From an uncultured Prevotellaceae bacterium (GTDB lineage Bacteria; Bacteroidota; Bacteroidia; Bacteroidales; Bacteroidaceae): a stretch of 5,696 bases of DNA. The translations under genes and the position numbers were made by a program. Below, in pieces: positions 1 to 5,599 of the stretch. A model generated the notes under the pieces. It did no database searches and had not been told where the DNA came from. It saw only the letters and a program-made list of their open reading frames with translations. The stretch lies in contig CAMHPM010000124.1 of assembly GCA_946187025.1 (NCBI GenBank), forward strand, positions 1 to 5,696. The letters are read 5' to 3'. Within the stretch, counting starts at the first letter, position 1. The number at the start of each line of letters is the position of its first letter.

Positions 1-92
1 AGGCACAGGAGCGTAAGGTCAACGTGGGTCTGAGCAACACGTTCGGATTTGGTGGTCACAACGCATGTGTAGTATTCAAGAAATATAATTAA
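1..92 (+). CDS. fabF: 3-oxoacyl-[ACP] synthase II (KAS II), C-terminal end only
   Basis: This is the 3' end of a gene that begins before the window. Reading in frame from base 3 gives 29 residues and a TAA stop at 90-92. They contain the segment SNTFGFGGHNACVVFKKYN, which matches the C-terminal signature of FabF (E. coli ends NSFGFGGTNGSLIFKKI); the Phe-Gly-Phe-Gly-Gly loop lies by the active site of KAS enzymes. FabF elongates acyl-ACP with malonyl-ACP in cytoplasmic type II fatty-acid synthesis. It lies 62 bp upstream of the chosen rnc start on the same strand, so the two are probably one transcript; from memory, fabF next to rnc is also the arrangement in Bacteroides. The FabF call, rather than FabB, rests on the tail sequence and on the neighbour. 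Confidence 0.9.
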   Translation, partial: AQERKVNVGLSNTFGFGGHNACVVFKKYN

Positions 93-98
93 GGACGA

Positions 99-120
99 GG
101 CGGGTGCCAACCCACCCGCC
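99..120 (+). promoter_or_regulatory. GC-rich hairpin between fabF and rnc
   Basis: GGCGGGTG (99-106) is a perfect reverse complement of CACCCGCC (113-120), with a 6-base loop CCAACC. It starts 6 bases after the fabF stop and lies in the rnc leader. No T-run follows, so it is not a standard intrinsic terminator. The upstream in-frame GTG (104-106) lies inside the left arm and would be hidden when the stem forms, which favours the ATG at 155 as the rnc start. The hairpin could slow 3' decay of fabF mRNA or tune rnc expression; that role is inference. Confidence 0.45.
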
Positions 121-154
121 ACTTCCACATAAACAGGACAACTACATTTTGCGC

Positions 155-1507
155 ATGAACTACGCACAAATCAGTGATACCATCGACAAGATAAGGCTCT
201 TCTTCCGTAGGGACAAGGAGCCTTTCTTGAGATTATACAACATACTGGGCTTCTATCCGCACAACACCGACATATATCATGTGGCACTGATGCACCGCTC
301 GTGCCGCAACGACGGCGGACGACGCACGAAGCACATCAACAACGAGCGCCTCGAGTTCCTGGGCGATGCACTGCTCAGTGCCGTGGTGGCTGATGTGTTG
401 TATGCCCGATACCAGAACCAGCAAGAGGGCTTCCTCACTACCCTGAGGAGCAAGATCGTGAAACGCGAGACACTCAACGAGCTGGCCGTACAAATAGGGC
501 TCGACAAGCTCGTGATGCACTCCGACCACGTCAACTCGTCGCACAACAGCTACATGAACGGCAACGCATTCGAAGCATTCTTCGCTGCAATATATCTGGA
601 TCGCGGCTACGACTACTGTATGCGCTTCATGAAAGAACAAATCTTTGCCAAATATATCGACATAGAGAAGATGTCGCGCAAGGAAGAGAACTACAAGAGC
701 AAGCTCATAGAATGGTGCCAGCACTATCAGTGTCAGTTCGACTTTGTGGTCACAAACGAAAAGATTGAGGGTGGCAATGCACCTAAATTCTACTCCGAAG
801 TGCGTATCGAGGGCGTGGTATGTGGCAACGGTACGGGCTACAGTAAGAAAGAAAGCCATCAGGATGCTGCCGAGGCGGCATACAAGAAGGTGAGCAGCAA
901 TGTGGGGTTCGTAAACAAACTTATAGAAATACGCAATGCGCGTGTCGGAAGTCCGCGTCGTGAAGCAGCAGCCAACGAACAGCCCGACGCCGCAAAGGCA
1001 CAACCTTCAGTAAAAGCACCACAGCAAAAGGCACAGGCTCCAAAACCAGCAAAACCGGCAACCGTGGTGGAAACAAAACCTGAAGCTGAAACGGAACCGC
1101 CGACAGCCAAGGAAAAACCTGTGACGAGGAAACCGAAGTCCAAGGCAAAGCCTCGGAAAGCAGATGCTGAACCTCAGAATGGGGAAGTGAAACCTCAGAA
1201 TGGGGAAGTGAAACCTCAGAAAGAGGAAGTGAAACCTCAGAAAGAGGAACCGAAACCTCTGAAGGAGGAAGTGAAACCTCAGAAAGAGGAACCGAAACCT
1301 CTGAAGGAGGAAGTGAAACCTCAGAAAAAGAATGCTGATGCCCGGAAAGGAGGAGCCAAGCCGGCGGAGGCGGAAACAAACGCAACGAAGCCTGAAAACA
1401 ATGCAGCTAACGGTGGTGCAACTGCTGAAAATGCAGAAACAAAGCCGCGGACACGCTCGCGTAGAGCAAAACCGAAGACACCGAAGGCTGAAACTCCGGA
1501 GCAATAG
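155..1507 (+). CDS. rnc: Ribonuclease III with long Lys/Pro/Glu-rich C-terminal tail
   Basis: RNase III cuts double-stranded RNA in the cytoplasm, processing rRNA precursors and structured mRNAs. With ATG 155 as residue 1 the protein has 450 residues. The catalytic domain is about 10-165, with the signature NNERLEFLGDALL at 62-74. Counterparts of the E. coli metal and catalytic residues E38, E41, D45, E65 and E117 are E64, E67, D71, E91 and E140; the D114 position is Asn137, which I recall also in Bacteroides RNase III. A double-stranded-RNA-binding domain follows (about 180-246, ending GYSKKESHQDAAEAAYKKV). Residues from about 250 to 450 are low-complexity, rich in Lys, Pro, Glu and Ala, with a heptad repeat and a basic end (RTRSRRAKPK). 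Most RNase III proteins stop near 220-250 residues, so the tail nearly doubles the length. An in-frame GTG at 104 would add 17 residues, but homologs start near MNYAQISDTIDKIRLFFR and that GTG lies in a hairpin. Probably co-transcribed with fabF. Confidence 0.96.
   Translation: MNYAQISDTIDKIRLFFRRDKEPFLRLYNILGFYPHNTDIYHVALMHRSCRNDGGRRTKHINNERLEFLGDALLSAVVADVLYARYQNQQEGFLTTLRSKIVKRETLNELAVQIGLDKLVMHSDHVNSSHNSYMNGNAFEAFFAAIYLDRGYDYCMRFMKEQIFAKYIDIEKMSRKEENYKSKLIEWCQHYQCQFDFVVTNEKIEGGNAPKFYSEVRIEGVVCGNGTGYSKKESHQDAAEAAYKKVSSNVGFVNKLIEIRNARVGSPRREAAANEQPDAAKAQPSVKAPQQKAQAPKPAKPATVVETKPEAETEPPTAKEKPVTRKPKSKAKPRKADAEPQNGEVKPQNGEVKPQKEEVKPQKEEPKPLKEEVKPQKEEPKPLKEEVKPQKKNADARKGGAKPAEAETNATKPENNAANGGATAENAETKPRTRSRRAKPKTPKAETPEQ
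1169..1336 (+). repeat. 21-bp tandem repeat in the tail of rnc
   Basis: There are seven in-frame 21-bp units plus a decayed eighth, each coding for a version of Lys-Pro-Gln-Lys-Glu-Glu-Val. Units begin at 1169, 1190, 1211, 1232, 1253, 1274, 1295 and 1316. Units 1 and 2 read (E/K)PQNGEV, unit 3 KPQKEEV, units 4 and 6 KPQKEEP, units 5 and 7 KPLKEEV, and unit 8 KPQKKNA. The pair 4+5 (1232-1273) is repeated without change as 6+7 (1274-1315), a perfect 42-bp duplication. Because the unit is a multiple of three, gain or loss of units keeps the frame. Confidence 0.95.
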
Positions 1508-1523
1508 ACAACTGACAAACGAT

Positions 1524-1566
1524 AACGATGCATATAAACCCTTGCACAGTGTTTATATGCATCGTT
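1524..1566. terminator. Hairpin between convergent rnc and ansA, probable bidirectional terminator
   Basis: AACGATGCATATAAAC (1524-1539) pairs perfectly with GTTTATATGCATCGTT (1551-1566), giving a 16-bp stem with an 11-base loop. On the plus strand the stem is followed by TTGTCTTTTATTG, a T-rich tail, 17 bases after the rnc stop. On the minus strand it lies 7 bases beyond the ansA stop and the following bases (complement of 1508-1523) are moderately T-rich. A second register is possible: 1515-1523 pairs with 1561-1569, and 1530-1539 with 1551-1560, with 1524-1529 bulged out, for 19 bp in all. The stem is AT-rich, so strength is uncertain; position between converging genes supports the call. 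Confidence 0.8.
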
Positions 1567-1572
1567 TGTCTT

Positions 1573-2610
1573 TTATTGTTCGATAGTGAGTTCGCCGGCT
1601 ATCGAACGCTCCATCTGGATGCGAACCTCTTCTGCCGAAAGTCCTTTACCAAACAAGACCATGAGTTTTGTGACCGCCGATTCTACGGTCATATCATGTC
1701 CGCTCACCACTCCGGCTCGGCTCAACATCACACCGGTGCGATAAAGTCCCATCTCCACACTGCCGCTTTGGCATTGGGTGATGTTCACAATCACCTTGCC
1801 CGACAGCGACGCTTGTTGCAATGCATCGACAAACCATGGAGCCGTAGGTGCATTGCCCGAACCGAAGGTGCGAAGCACGATACCGCGAATGTCGGGCATA
1901 CGGAACACATTTTCAATCAGTTCGGGACGTATGCCGGGGAATAGTGTGAGAGCCAGCACCCTGTTATCGAGCGTGCGGTTGATGCTGAACTGAGTATTGC
2001 CTGAACTACGGTGTATGAGCTGGTCCTGATAGTTGATGTTGATGCCTGCGCGTGCCAGTGGTGGATAGTTGTAGGATGCGAAGGCGTTGAACTTCTCTGC
2101 GTTTTCCTTCGTGGTGCGATTGCCGCGGTAGAGGTGGCTTGCAAAGAAGATGCACACCTCGGGCACTCGCGGCTGCCCGTCGGCTGTGAGTGCAGCTGCT
2201 ATCTCGATGGCTGTGATGAGATTCTCGCGGCCGTCGGTACGCATCACCCCTATAGGCAGCTGACTTCCTGTGAGTATGACTGGCTTGTTGAGCCCTTCGA
2301 GCATGAAACTCAGTGCGCTGGCTGTAAACGACATGGTGTCGGTGCCGTGCAGGATGACGAATCCGTCGTAGCGGTCGTAGCGCTCGGCGATGATGTCGGC
2401 CAGTGAAACCCATAGCTCGGGTGTCATGTCGGAGGAGTCGAGGGGTGGCGTGAACTGGTAGTTGTCGATGGTGAAGTCGAATAGTCGCAACTCGGGCAGG
2501 TGGTGGCGCAGGTGGTTGAAGTCGAGTGGCTCAAGGGCGCCTGTGTCGGCATTCTTCACCATTCCTATCGTTCCGCCGGTATAGATGATGAGTATGTGTG
2601 GTTTGTGCAT
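1573..2610 (-). CDS. ansA: Type I (cytoplasmic) L-asparaginase
   Basis: It hydrolyses L-asparagine to L-aspartate and ammonia. The 345-residue protein has the length of E. coli AnsA (about 338) and has no signal peptide, so it should act in the cytoplasm, unlike the exported type II enzyme AnsB. Signatures are YTGGTIGM (10-17, nucleophile Thr14), DSSDMTP (58-64), HGTDTM (88-93, Thr90 and Asp91), and YRGNRTTK (161-168, with Lys168 completing the Thr-Asp-Lys set). From memory, E. coli AnsA is switched on by asparagine at a second site involving Thr162 and Cys273; Thr167 and Cys280 (in NITQCQSG) occupy those positions, so similar allosteric control is plausible. It lies 52 bp downstream of the rRNA methylase gene on the same strand, with no visible promoter in the gap, so it is probably the second gene of that transcript. 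It converges with rnc and shares its terminator. The ATG at 2608-2610 is the only start fitting the family N-terminus. Confidence 0.96.
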   Translation of the reverse strand: MHKPHILIIYTGGTIGMVKNADTGALEPLDFNHLRHHLPELRLFDFTIDNYQFTPPLDSSDMTPELWVSLADIIAERYDRYDGFVILHGTDTMSFTASALSFMLEGLNKPVILTGSQLPIGVMRTDGRENLITAIEIAAALTADGQPRVPEVCIFFASHLYRGNRTTKENAEKFNAFASYNYPPLARAGININYQDQLIHRSSGNTQFSINRTLDNRVLALTLFPGIRPELIENVFRMPDIRGIVLRTFGSGNAPTAPWFVDALQQASLSGKVIVNITQCQSGSVEMGLYRTGVMLSRAGVVSGHDMTVESAVTKLMVLFGKGLSAEEVRIQMERSIAGELTIEQ

Positions 2611-2662
2611 TTAATATGTTTCGGTTGGGGGTTGTATGGTTCGTTGTTTTGGATGGTTCGGG

Positions 2663-3850
2663 CTACAGCTGCATCCTTATGCGCCAAGGTTTGGGGTAGA
2701 GATTGTTGGCACGGCTACCGATGTTTTTCGCCTCGCCAAGCGCAAGGCCTTTGTATGTGATGGTGAGTATCCCTTTTGGTGCGTCGGGGCCGAGATGCAA
2801 CGCCTCGCCGCGTAGATACTGCAGGGCAGTGGTGCGATCAACTGGATAGGTGGGGGCTGAGCCGTGTTGCACCTGTTCCGGCTTCTTGGTGCTTACCCGT
2901 CGTGTGCTGGCTGGCTGAGGTGGCTGTTCTGACGATATGTGTTTTCTCAGTAAGGCGCAGAAGAACCCTTCGCCACGTGTGAGGTGTGGCATGAAGTGGC
3001 TGCAGTCGAAGTCGGCGCCGAGCAGCAGGTTCCCCTTTATGTTCCATTCGGGCAGAGGGTTGCATGGAAGTATGTCGGCACCAAGTTCGGTGGCTATCCA
3101 GCGCACATTCTCTTCGTTCTCGAGGGTGTTGTAGGTGCAGGTGCTGTATATCATAAATCCGCCTGGCTTGAGGCCTTCCCACACGTCGGACACGATGTCG
3201 CGTTGACGGCGCCAGCACATATCTACATTTGCTTTCGACCACTCGCTCACCGCACCCTCGTCTTTGCGGAACATGCCTTCGCCTGAGCATGGTACGTCAC
3301 ACAGGATGAGGTCGAACGCTGACGGCATCTGTCCGAAAAAACGTGCCTGCCGACTGGTCACCGTGACTCGTTCGCTGCCCCATTTGGCCATGTTCTCTTC
3401 GAGTATCTTGGCTCGTTTCGGGACGACTTCGTTGGCAATGAGGGTCGAACCCTCGGGAAGGGTTGATGCCAGCAATGTGGATTTGCCTCCTGGTGCGGCG
3501 CAGAGGTCGAGGGCCGACAGCGGACGCTCGCTCATGTATTGTCCTATGATATGTGAGATGAACATCGACGATGCTTCCTGCACATAGTAGGCACCGGCAT
3601 GGAGTAGGGGGTCGAGTGTGAAGGTGGGGCGTGATGCAAGGTAGTATCCGTCCTGGCACCATGCTACACGGCTCGATGCGTCAATCCCGTATTCGGCATG
3701 TAGCTCGTCCATCACCTCGGCATTAGCTTTTTGTGGATTGAGGCGGATGCTTGTAGGGCACGGAGTGTCGAGCGACTCGGCGAATTGAATGTACTCTTCG
3801 TCGCCAAGCAATTGACGCATCTGGGATATAAAATCTTGTGGTAAGTTCAT
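2663..3850 (-). CDS. rsmF: RsmF-type rRNA cytosine-C5 methyltransferase (NOL1/NOP2/Sun family)
   Basis: It uses S-adenosylmethionine to form 5-methylcytosine in RNA; E. coli RsmF modifies C1407 of 16S rRNA, and the target here is inferred. The protein has 395 residues. An N-terminal part contains SIRLNPQKAN (about 34-43). The Rossmann methylase core carries the SAM loop DLCAAPGGKS (115-124), an acidic-end strand NEVVPKRAKILEEN, motif IV DVPCSGEGMF with Cys188, and motif VI YSTCTYNTLENEENV with the catalytic Cys238. A polar linker rich in Pro, Ser and Gln (about 303-334) joins a C-terminal PUA-like RNA-binding domain (335-395), with TYKGLALGEAKNIGSRANNLYPK resembling the RsmF tail. The frame stays open to an ATG at 3910, adding 20 residues (MQQKCDICCT...), but homologs start near MNLPQDFI and a promoter element lies inside that extension, so I start at 3850. 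It is probably first in a transcript with ansA and diverges from cstA. The exact RsmF assignment, rather than another Nop2/Sun subgroup, is less certain than the family. Confidence 0.92.
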   Translation of the reverse strand: MNLPQDFISQMRQLLGDEEYIQFAESLDTPCPTSIRLNPQKANAEVMDELHAEYGIDASSRVAWCQDGYYLASRPTFTLDPLLHAGAYYVQEASSMFISHIIGQYMSERPLSALDLCAAPGGKSTLLASTLPEGSTLIANEVVPKRAKILEENMAKWGSERVTVTSRQARFFGQMPSAFDLILCDVPCSGEGMFRKDEGAVSEWSKANVDMCWRRQRDIVSDVWEGLKPGGFMIYSTCTYNTLENEENVRWIATELGADILPCNPLPEWNIKGNLLLGADFDCSHFMPHLTRGEGFFCALLRKHISSEQPPQPASTRRVSTKKPEQVQHGSAPTYPVDRTTALQYLRGEALHLGPDAPKGILTITYKGLALGEAKNIGSRANNLYPKPWRIRMQL

Positions 3851-3876
3851 TGTTGGTGTTGCAATATTTCGCTCTG

Positions 3877-3884
3877 CAAATGTA
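3877..3884 (-). promoter_or_regulatory. Bacteroidetes -7 promoter element for the rsmF-ansA transcript
   Basis: On the minus strand these bases read TACATTTG, a full match to the Bacteroidetes primary-sigma -7 consensus TAnnTTTG. Transcription would start near 3868-3872, leaving a leader of about 20 bases before the ATG at 3850. I see no clear TTTG -33 element at the usual spacing, so strength is unknown. The position rules against the longer methylase start at 3910. Confidence 0.65.
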
Positions 3885-3961
3885 CAACAAATATCGCACT
3901 TTTGTTGCATAATGTAGAAAAAACTATGTGTAAAGTGTAATATTTATATTTCGTTGCCGCT

Positions 3962-3973
3962 GTTTGCGCAAAC
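3962..3973. promoter_or_regulatory. 12-bp perfect palindrome upstream of the cstA -7 box
   Basis: GTTTGCGCAAAC is its own reverse complement. It ends 5 bases before the TAnnTTTG element of the cstA promoter, so a protein bound there would overlap or adjoin RNA polymerase. A dimeric repressor or activator site is a reasonable guess, but no specific regulator is recognised. A 12-bp palindrome can also occur by chance. Confidence 0.35.
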
Positions 3974-3978
3974 TTTTG

Positions 3979-3986
3979 TAACTTTG
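3979..3986 (+). promoter_or_regulatory. Bacteroidetes -7 promoter element for cstA
   Basis: TAACTTTG matches TAnnTTTG exactly. A TTG at 3954-3956 lies 22 bases upstream, slightly beyond the usual spacing for a -33 element; the nearer TTTG at 3963-3966 is only 12 bases away. Transcription would begin near 3992, giving a leader of about 45 bases. No clear Shine-Dalgarno sequence precedes the cstA ATG (4038), which is normal for Bacteroidetes. Confidence 0.7.
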
Positions 3987-4037
3987 CATCTGCTAATTAA
4001 CAACCAATCAAGCGTATAGAAAAATAGACATTGAATC

Positions 4038-5516
4038 ATGATTACGTTCGTAATTTCACTCTGCCTTTTAGTTTTGGGCTATTTCGTGTATGGTAAGTTC
4101 GTGGAACGCATATTCGGTCCCGACCCGGCACGTCAAACTCCGTGTTTTACTAATCGCGATGGTGTTGACTTCATCCCTATGCCAACGTGGAAGGTGTTTC
4201 TCATCCAATTCCTCAACATAGCAGGCACCGGGCCTATCTTTGGTGCCATACAGGGCATTTTGTTCGGTCCTGCTGCATTCATCTGGATTGTGCTGGGGTG
4301 TATTTTCGGGGGTGCCGTACACGATTTCCTCTCGGCCATGGTGTCGATACGCCAGCGAGGTGCAAGCCTGCCCGAGATAATCGGTAAGGAACTGGGTAGC
4401 ACGGCACGTATCGTCATGCTCGTTTTCTCCCTTGTCCTCATGATTTTGGTCGGAGCCGTGTTTGTTACGACACCAGCCGGCCTGCTTACCAGAATGACAG
4501 GCAGCGAAGACGCATTCATCGGGTCCAACCTCTTTTGGGTAATCGCCATACTGCTATACTATGTGTTGGCCACACTCCTGCCAATTGATAAACTCATCGG
4601 GCGCATATACCCCGTTTTCGGCCTGGCTCTGCTCATCATGGCTGTGGGTATGCTCGTCGGAATCTTATTCATAGGCGGAGGAACACTTCCGGAAATCACT
4701 GATGCATTCTCCAACCACCATCCGTCAAGCTCCATCCCACTCTTCCCGGGACTGTTTATCACCATTGCATGTGGAGCCGTGAGCGGATTCCATGCCACAC
4801 AAAGCCCAATGATGGCACGCTGCATACAGAACGAACGACTCGGACGCCCGGTATTCTACGGTGCAATGATAACAGAAGGACTTGTGGCACTCATCTGGGC
4901 AGCTGCCGCCATCAAGTTTGCCGACAGTGTGAGCGACTATGAAGGCACACCATATCAGAAACTATGGGCATTGATGACAAACGGAGGTACGTCAAACCCT
5001 AATCCGGCAATCATCGTCGATACAATATGCAACAGCTGGCTCGGTACAGTCGGCGCCATTTTGGCAATACTCGGAGTAGTAGCAGCACCAATTACGTCGG
5101 GCGACACCGCCTTCCGAAGCGCAAGGCTCATAGCTGCCGACTTCCTGCACTTCAAACAAGAGCGTACGATTAACCGCCTGATACTCAGTATTCCTCTGTT
5201 TGCAGTGGCCGTGTCACTTATGTTTGTTGACTTCTCCGTACTGTGGCGCTATTTCGGATGGTCCAACCAGACCCTCTCAGTCTTCACACTATGGGCCATA
5301 ACCGTTTATCTGGCACGCAAACATAAGCTTTACATCGTCACACTCGTGCCGGCACTCTTCATGACATACGTCTGCACATCATACATTTGCATTGCACCCG
5401 AAGGACTGCAACTGCCAGCCATTGCTGGATACATCATCGCAGCCCTTTTAGATATATCACTCCTCGTATGGTTTATCGTATGGCAACGAAAAATGCAAAA
5501 CCAGCCAAATCAATAA
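4038..5516 (+). CDS. cstA: CstA-family carbon starvation transporter (short form)
   Basis: This is an inner-membrane protein of 492 residues, expected to import pyruvate and perhaps peptides by proton symport; E. coli CstA and its relative BtsT have both been linked to pyruvate uptake. Substrate here is inferred from family only. Conserved segments include FLNIAGTGPIFGAIQG (58-73), GGAVHDFLSAM (91-101) followed by IRQRGASLPEIIG, SGFHATQSPMMARCI (249-263), and AAPITSGDTAFRSARLIAADFL (349-370). Hydrophobic stretches consistent with membrane helices lie near 2-18, 54-75, 79-101, 125-150, 164-182, 190-213, 235-252, 272-292, 335-353, 380-397, 410-425, 431-453 and 460-482. E. coli CstA is about 700 residues; the shorter form is, as I recall, usual in Bacteroidetes and not a truncation, since both ends look intact. 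The ATG starts directly with the first helix and fits the family. The gene is divergent from the methylase, has its own promoter, and appears to be transcribed alone within this window. Confidence 0.93.
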   Translation: MITFVISLCLLVLGYFVYGKFVERIFGPDPARQTPCFTNRDGVDFIPMPTWKVFLIQFLNIAGTGPIFGAIQGILFGPAAFIWIVLGCIFGGAVHDFLSAMVSIRQRGASLPEIIGKELGSTARIVMLVFSLVLMILVGAVFVTTPAGLLTRMTGSEDAFIGSNLFWVIAILLYYVLATLLPIDKLIGRIYPVFGLALLIMAVGMLVGILFIGGGTLPEITDAFSNHHPSSSIPLFPGLFITIACGAVSGFHATQSPMMARCIQNERLGRPVFYGAMITEGLVALIWAAAAIKFADSVSDYEGTPYQKLWALMTNGGTSNPNPAIIVDTICNSWLGTVGAILAILGVVAAPITSGDTAFRSARLIAADFLHFKQERTINRLILSIPLFAVAVSLMFVDFSVLWRYFGWSNQTLSVFTLWAITVYLARKHKLYIVTLVPALFMTYVCTSYICIAPEGLQLPAIAGYIIAALLDISLLVWFIVWQRKMQNQPNQ

Positions 5517-5534
5517 CCCATACACCCAATACAA

Positions 5535-5547
5535 GGACCTAAGGTCC
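5535..5547 (+). other. Small inverted repeat just after cstA
   Basis: GGACC (5535-5539) and GGTCC (5543-5547) can pair with a TAA loop, 18 bases after the cstA stop. The stem is only 5 bp and is followed by AAACCCACC rather than a T-run, so it is a weak terminator candidate at best. It may act together with the larger palindrome that follows. Confidence 0.25.
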
Positions 5548-5558
5548 AAACCCACCAT

Positions 5559-5599
5559 CCGCGAGTGCGCACTCACGGCCTCATGACTGCGCACTCACG
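5559..5599. repeat. Palindrome plus 12-bp direct repeat downstream of cstA
   Basis: Bases 5559-5578 form a near-perfect 20-bp palindrome with one mismatched pair (C5562 against A5575) around the perfect 12-bp core GAGTGCGCACTC (5563-5574). The sequence TGCGCACTCACG occurs at 5566-5577 and again at 5588-5599, a 22-base period. The second copy can also pair with GAGTGCGCA (5563-5571), so two competing hairpins are possible. This may be the 3' end structure of the cstA transcript or a copy of a dispersed intergenic repeat; the window alone cannot tell which. Confidence 0.5.

Noticed and set aside
144..152. TACATTTTG as a promoter immediately before the rnc ATG
   Set aside because: The spacing inside the element is one base too long for TAnnTTTG, and a start here would leave almost no leader; co-transcription with fabF is simpler.
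104..154. GTG start giving RNase III 17 extra residues
   Set aside because: The GTG lies in a GC-rich stem, the added residues (MPTHPPLPHKQDNYILR) do not resemble the family N-terminus, and the ATG at 155 fits homologs. An AAGGACGAGG stretch before the GTG is weak support for it in a Bacteroidetes-type organism.
1007..1504. Long open frames on the minus strand opposite the rnc tail, including Arg/Phe/Leu-rich and Ser/Leu/Pro-rich ones
   Set aside because: They arise because the tandem repeat and its biased codons lack stops in several frames; they contain no recognisable domain and run opposite a solid rnc frame.
1332..1586. Plus-strand frame overlapping the rnc end and the terminator
   Set aside because: It reads the tail in another frame, runs through the terminator hairpin into ansA, and yields a peptide of no known type.
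2006..2413. Alternative frames inside ansA on both strands
   Set aside because: The His/Arg-rich or Cys/Val-rich products are typical shadows; the asparaginase frame is complete and carries all catalytic residues.
3945..3952. Second possible plus-strand -7 box TATATTTC for cstA
   Set aside because: It misses the final G of TAnnTTTG and has no -33 element, while the box at 3979-3986 matches fully and is better placed.
4133..4549. Minus-strand frame opposite the start of cstA
   Set aside because: It is a shadow of the membrane-protein frame and shows no domain or start context.
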